NCBI GenBank assembly: GCA_964583605.1
Contig: CAZOWL010000081.1
Location: forward strand, 1-19,818
DNA length: 19,818 nucleotides
Direction: 5' to 3'
From: CAZOWL01 sp964583605
GTDB lineage: Bacteria > Pseudomonadota > Gammaproteobacteria > Chromatiales > Chromatiaceae
Under the pieces are notes generated by a model. The model had not been told where the DNA came from. It made no database searches and saw only the letters and a list, made by a program, of their open reading frames with translations. The position numbers and the translations under genes were made by a program. Of the stretch, positions 14,945-19,818 are shown piece after piece. Numbering within the stretch: position 1 is the first letter of the stretch; every line of letters starts with the position of its first letter.

Positions 14945-17484
14945 CGCCGCTCCTCGTCTAGGGCTGCGGTCGACCTGATCGCCGCCGATGGCACCGTCGC
15001 AAAGACATGCGTCGCGAACGCCGGCAAGGCCACCTGCGTCGAGGTGACGGCCACCTCGAGGCTATTGGCCCCGATGCCCAATGCGGAGATCTGCTCCGGC
15101 CCCAGGGTGATCCGCCAAAGCCCCGGCTCGACCCACACGGCCTCGCCCTTCTCCTTGAGCTCCCCCTTACCATCGAACAGCAAGAAACTGGCCGCTTGGA
15201 TCGCGTCTACCGGATAGGGCTCGCCGGCGAAGGTGATGCCGAGCCCGATCTCGACGCCAGCCTGCTGCTCGACCACCAAGGGGCCATCCAGCAAAAGCTC
15301 CGGGATCTGGGGCTCCGAGAAACGGAGCCACTTGTCGGCCGGGTCGCGGAAGTCCGCGAAACGGCGCAGGACGACGGTCCGCTCGATCGGATGCACGGAA
15401 TGCAGGTAGAAGGGCCCATCGCCGACCCAGAAATGGCCGCGCTCGGCATGCCAGGCGGCCAATGCTTGATAGCGCACTGCGGCGTCCTCCTCGCCGATGA
15501 AGCCCCGCAACGTCCGCTCATAGGGCACGAAGCCCCGTTCCTGTGCGGCCGTCAGGTGGCGCTCCAGTACCGCCAGGCTCGGGCCGGCGACCAGGCTCAT
15601 CCAGTCGACCTGCTTGCGGTCCGCCTTGTCGGAAGAAAAGGCGAGCTCTCCGGAACGCTCGGCGCGGACACCCAACGCCAGCGTGTGCCAAGGGGACGCC
15701 GACGGGGTGCGCGCCGAGACGATCGACTCGGCATCGGGGTAGATCTGATCGCTGTAGACATCGATGATCAGGGGCGCCTGCGAGATGATGTGCCAGCCCC
15801 GAAAGTGGCCTTTGAAGACATCGAAGGTCGGCACATAGCTGATGTCGTAGAGCGGGCTGTCAGGATTCGCGCGATCGAAGGTCAGGATCCATGGCAGGAT
15901 GACATCGGCGAGCGACAGGGCGGAGCCGTCGTGCCAACGCCGCTCGAGATAGGTCCGATTGAAATGCACGCGGGTGCGCGTGCGCGCCTGCAGACCCTCC
16001 GGATGGCGCTCGCCGACGGTCTCGAAGCGCCCGAGCTCGCGATCCCAACCGATCCAGGCCGCAGCCGGGACCTCGATCTCGTCGGCGGTCGTCAGTGTCA
16101 GCCAATCGAGTGTGCGGCTGACCGGGACGCCGGTCTGGACGGTCACCTCGGCGCGCTGGATGCGTTGCGGCCAGAAGAGTCCCGTGTACGGATCGGGGAG
16201 CAACGGCGGGTCATCCAGCGCCCGCACGATGAGCTGATCGTAGAGCCAGTTGCTGCCCGCCACCGGGTTCCACGGCTCGGTGAGCAGATTCGGCGTGCCG
16301 AAACGGACCTGCCCGCCCAGGCGACCACTGAATCGCAGCGTATAGGGCCAGAGCCAGGAGCCGGCGACGCCGCCGGCCAGGTCCGTCGCCAGCTCGAGGC
16401 TCCGCGCCCGCGGTGCGATGTTGAGCTGGTCGACGAGCCACACCCGAACCGAGTCCTGCATCGCCAGCTCGATCCCGCGGACCATCAGCGCCTCGCGCTC
16501 GGCCCAGCTCGCGTAGTCTCGCCGCTCGAGACGCTCGGCGATCCGATCCAGCTCGGGCTCGGGCTCATAGGCCTGCCACAAGGGCTCTGGACGCCCCCGA
16601 GGCGTGTAATAGTAGCTCAGATTGCCTGCCTCATCGCGGTTGACGATCGTGGCCACCCAGCCGCCCGTGTAGAGGTGCCACTCGCCGGCCTTCGGGTCCC
16701 CGGCGATCCAGATGCGCGAGGCCTCCTCGGCGGTGCGGTAGAGCCGATCCACGGCAAAACCCTGATCCTCGAGCAGATTGGCCAGATAGTCCCCGACCTG
16801 CTGGCGCGTGTCCTCGGTCCGGATCAACAGGCGCAACCGCACTGGCTGACCATCGAAGACCCATCGGCCGTTGTCGCGGCGCGCCCCCATGCCCTCCATC
16901 TCGCGCTCGATCACCGCCGCGGCAGCGGCTGGATCGTGGCCGTAGCGCCGCTCCAACGCGCGTGCATTGTCGGCGAGGCGCGCATAGTCGACGAAGGCCG
17001 TGCTCAACGGCAGGATCCTTGGCGCAGCGAGTCCGCCGTAGAGCTCGGTGGCGATATAGCGCCGGTCGATCAGCCAATTCAGGGCCTCGCGGAGCGCGGG
17101 CGAATGGAACGGGTTCAGATCGCCATCCGCGAAACGCGGTCCAACCGGGTTGACCGTCAGCTCGACCGATGAGCCGTAGGCCCGGTCATAGGCCGCGCTC
17201 GCGGTATCGCGCAGGCGCCGGAACACGGTGGTGTTGGTGACGCCCTGACCGAAGACGTGTAGATCACCATTCTCGATCAGGCCGGTGATCTTGCCAGGAT
17301 CGGCCTCCTGCGTGAAGACGACCTCATCCACCAGCGCGCCGCGACGCGACGCAAGCTCGGCCGAGGTGGCCGACGAGCCCCGCTCGGCCAATTCAGGGCC
17401 ATCGGCACCGCCGCTCAGCAGCGCCAGGCCCAAGATCGCGATCACAATGAGCACGACGGACAGTCGTGCGATCTGGCTCGACAT
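14941..17484 (-). CDS. Large, apparently permuted family 5 substrate-binding protein
   Basis: The 847-residue product is far longer than the usual 500-600 of SBP_bac_5 proteins. ATG 17484 is preferred: GGAG lies 5 bases upstream and a membrane segment follows directly (about 8-24). There is no lipobox Cys, so it is exported or anchored by this segment. Residues 50-345 resemble the second half of a family 5 protein (VVFTQEADPGK...ENGDLHVF; NPF then REALNWLIDR at 132-141; LLIRTEDTRQQVGDYL about 219-234; WHLYTGGW). Residues 395-715 resemble the first half (EPWNPVAGSNWLYD at 403-416; WHDGSALSLADV from 517; VGDGPFYL from 687, then RRFADFRDPADKW). Residues 730-847 look beta-rich, like an Ig-type domain. 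It begins a five-gene overlapping operon divergent from uvrB. Peptide is a default guess for ligand. Confidence 0.87.
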   Translation of the reverse strand: MSSQIARLSVVLIVIAILGLALLSGGADGPELAERGSSATSAELASRRGALVDEVVFTQEADPGKITGLIENGDLHVFGQGVTNTTVFRRLRDTASAAYDRAYGSSVELTVNPVGPRFADGDLNPFHSPALREALNWLIDRRYIATELYGGLAAPRILPLSTAFVDYARLADNARALERRYGHDPAAAAAVIEREMEGMGARRDNGRWVFDGQPVRLRLLIRTEDTRQQVGDYLANLLEDQGFAVDRLYRTAEEASRIWIAGDPKAGEWHLYTGGWVATIVNRDEAGNLSYYYTPRGRPEPLWQAYEPEPELDRIAERLERRDYASWAEREALMVRGIELAMQDSVRVWLVDQLNIAPRARSLELATDLAGGVAGSWLWPYTLRFSGRLGGQVRFGTPNLLTEPWNPVAGSNWLYDQLIVRALDDPPLLPDPYTGLFWPQRIQRAEVTVQTGVPVSRTLDWLTLTTADEIEVPAAAWIGWDRELGRFETVGERHPEGLQARTRTRVHFNRTYLERRWHDGSALSLADVILPWILTFDRANPDSPLYDISYVPTFDVFKGHFRGWHIISQAPLIIDVYSDQIYPDAESIVSARTPSASPWHTLALGVRAERSGELAFSSDKADRKQVDWMSLVAGPSLAVLERHLTAAQERGFVPYERTLRGFIGEEDAAVRYQALAAWHAERGHFWVGDGPFYLHSVHPIERTVVLRRFADFRDPADKWLRFSEPQIPELLLDGPLVVEQQAGVEIGLGITFAGEPYPVDAIQAASFLLFDGKGELKEKGEAVWVEPGLWRITLGPEQISALGIGANSLEVAVTSTQVALPAFATHVFATVPSAAIRSTAALDEERR

Positions 17485-17611
17485 CTGGCTCCAGAGGCGT
17501 CGGCTTGGAAGATGACCCGAGAGCATCGTCGTATATGGCGCCGTGGTCAATGCCTGGCGGCCGTCGACGCGGTCGCAAAGGCCTTCTGCGAATGACATCG
17601 CCGTCCTCAAT

Positions 17612-17628
17612 GGTCCGCGCAGCGGACC
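17612..17628. promoter_or_regulatory. Perfect inverted repeat in the uvrB/ABC divergent region
   Basis: GGTCCGC (17612-17618) and GCGGACC (17622-17628) are perfect inverted repeats around GCA. It lies 127 bases upstream of the ABC operon start and 101 bases before the uvrB start. It could be an operator for either unit or an RNA hairpin in the ABC leader. It does not match the enterobacterial LexA box (CTGT-N8-ACAG). Confidence 0.35.
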
Positions 17629-17658
17629 CTACGGCTCCTCGACCCCGAAGGAAGGGGC

Positions 17659-17686
17659 TTGGCAGCGCACTCAGGGGCTCAATAAT
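17659..17686 (+). promoter_or_regulatory. Candidate sigma70 promoter for uvrB
   Basis: TTGGCA (17659-17664) and AATAAT (17681-17686) are 16 bases apart; each matches consensus at 5 of 6 positions. The -10 lies in the only AT-rich patch of this region (17681-17694). Transcription would start near 17693, about 37 bases before the uvrB ATG. The same patch read on the other strand gives TATTAT (17694-17689), which may serve the ABC operon, but its -35 is poor. Confidence 0.5.
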
Positions 17687-17729
17687 CAATAATAGGGGGA
17701 GATCCAGATGCATACAGACCCCCCGCGCG

Positions 17730-19736
<2,007 letters not shown>

Positions 19737-19770
19737 GGCCAATGCTGTCTCTGATAGGCCGGGAGGCATT

Positions 19771-19818
19771 ACCATGAAATTCGCGGAGCACGTTCGCCCC
19801 CTCGCCCTCTGGGAGAGG
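19771..19818 (-). repeat. Dispersed palindromic repeat, right copy
   Basis: Inverted copy of the segment at 4-51, 45 of 48 bases identical, beginning 34 bases after the uvrB stop and running off the window. On the plus strand it opens a reading frame, ATG 19774 (MKFAEHVRPLALWER), preceded by GGGAGG (19761-19766) at 7 bases. The left copy, read on the minus strand from 48, encodes a similar start (MKFAKHVRSLALWER) without a Shine-Dalgarno. Both frames leave the window. I call this a repeat rather than a gene, because two of the three base differences change residues and the segment is palindromic. Confidence 0.85.

Noticed and set aside
15007..17172. Plus-strand open frame of 721 codons opposite the substrate-binding protein
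   Set aside because: Antisense shadow rich in R, G, H and P; the minus strand has an export segment, recognisable motifs and coupled overlaps.
17466..17729. N-terminal extension of UvrB from 17466 or 17610
   Set aside because: It is low-complexity basic sequence, crosses the divergent promoter region, and adds 40-88 residues not seen in UvrB.
17485..17729. LexA (CTGT-N8-ACAG) operator upstream of uvrB
   Set aside because: No such motif found by reading both strands.

Overview
The window is high-GC DNA whose gene content points to a gammaproteobacterium of the Chromatiales, most likely a purple sulfur bacterium. The best evidence is a diheme cytochrome at 8695-9306 that closely resembles FccA, the cytochrome subunit of flavocytochrome c sulfide dehydrogenase. 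The aat-bpt pair, lgt and uvrB are typical proteobacterial housekeeping genes. The genus cannot be fixed from the sequence alone.

Layout from left to right. (1) 4-51: a dispersed palindromic repeat, present again in inverted orientation at the right edge (19771-19818). (2) 60-1585: aat and bpt, overlapping by ATGA, which attach Leu/Phe to N-termini to mark proteins for degradation. (3) 3153-1632 (minus): lgt, then a gene fusing a carboxymuconolactone-decarboxylase/AhpD-like domain to a Rieske [2Fe-2S] domain. (4) 3416-4030: a PmtA-like phospholipid N-methyltransferase. (5) 4239-8096: a 1285-residue DUF3683/FAD-oxidase/[4Fe-4S]/CCG oxidoreductase. (6) 8097-8694: a gene-poor stretch with one plausible small exported Cys-rich protein. 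(7) 8695-10071: an fccA-like cytochrome gene without fccB next to it, then an OmpA-domain envelope protein. (8) 10182-10256: hairpins between convergent units. (9) 17484-10307 (minus): a tightly overlapping peptide/nickel/opine-type ABC transporter operon ending in a 56-codon membrane protein. (10) 17730-19736: uvrB, divergent from the ABC operon.

The most unusual element is the ABC operon. The ATPases are conventional. The substrate-binding protein (847 aa) appears circularly permuted: sequence resembling the second lobe of SBP_bac_5 comes before sequence resembling the first lobe, and a beta-rich tail follows. The DppC-like permease has about 195 residues between its first two membrane helices, and the DppB-like permease also has a long first external loop. 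Together these suggest a transporter with an enlarged extracytoplasmic part and an unknown ligand.

Other points of note: the FccA-like subunit sits with an OmpA-like protein instead of its flavoprotein partner; the only strong Shine-Dalgarno near the uvrB start serves an out-of-frame 22-codon ORF overlapping it across a C6 run; and the edge repeat carries an ATG-initiated open frame. All family assignments come from reading motifs and from memory; no search was run.
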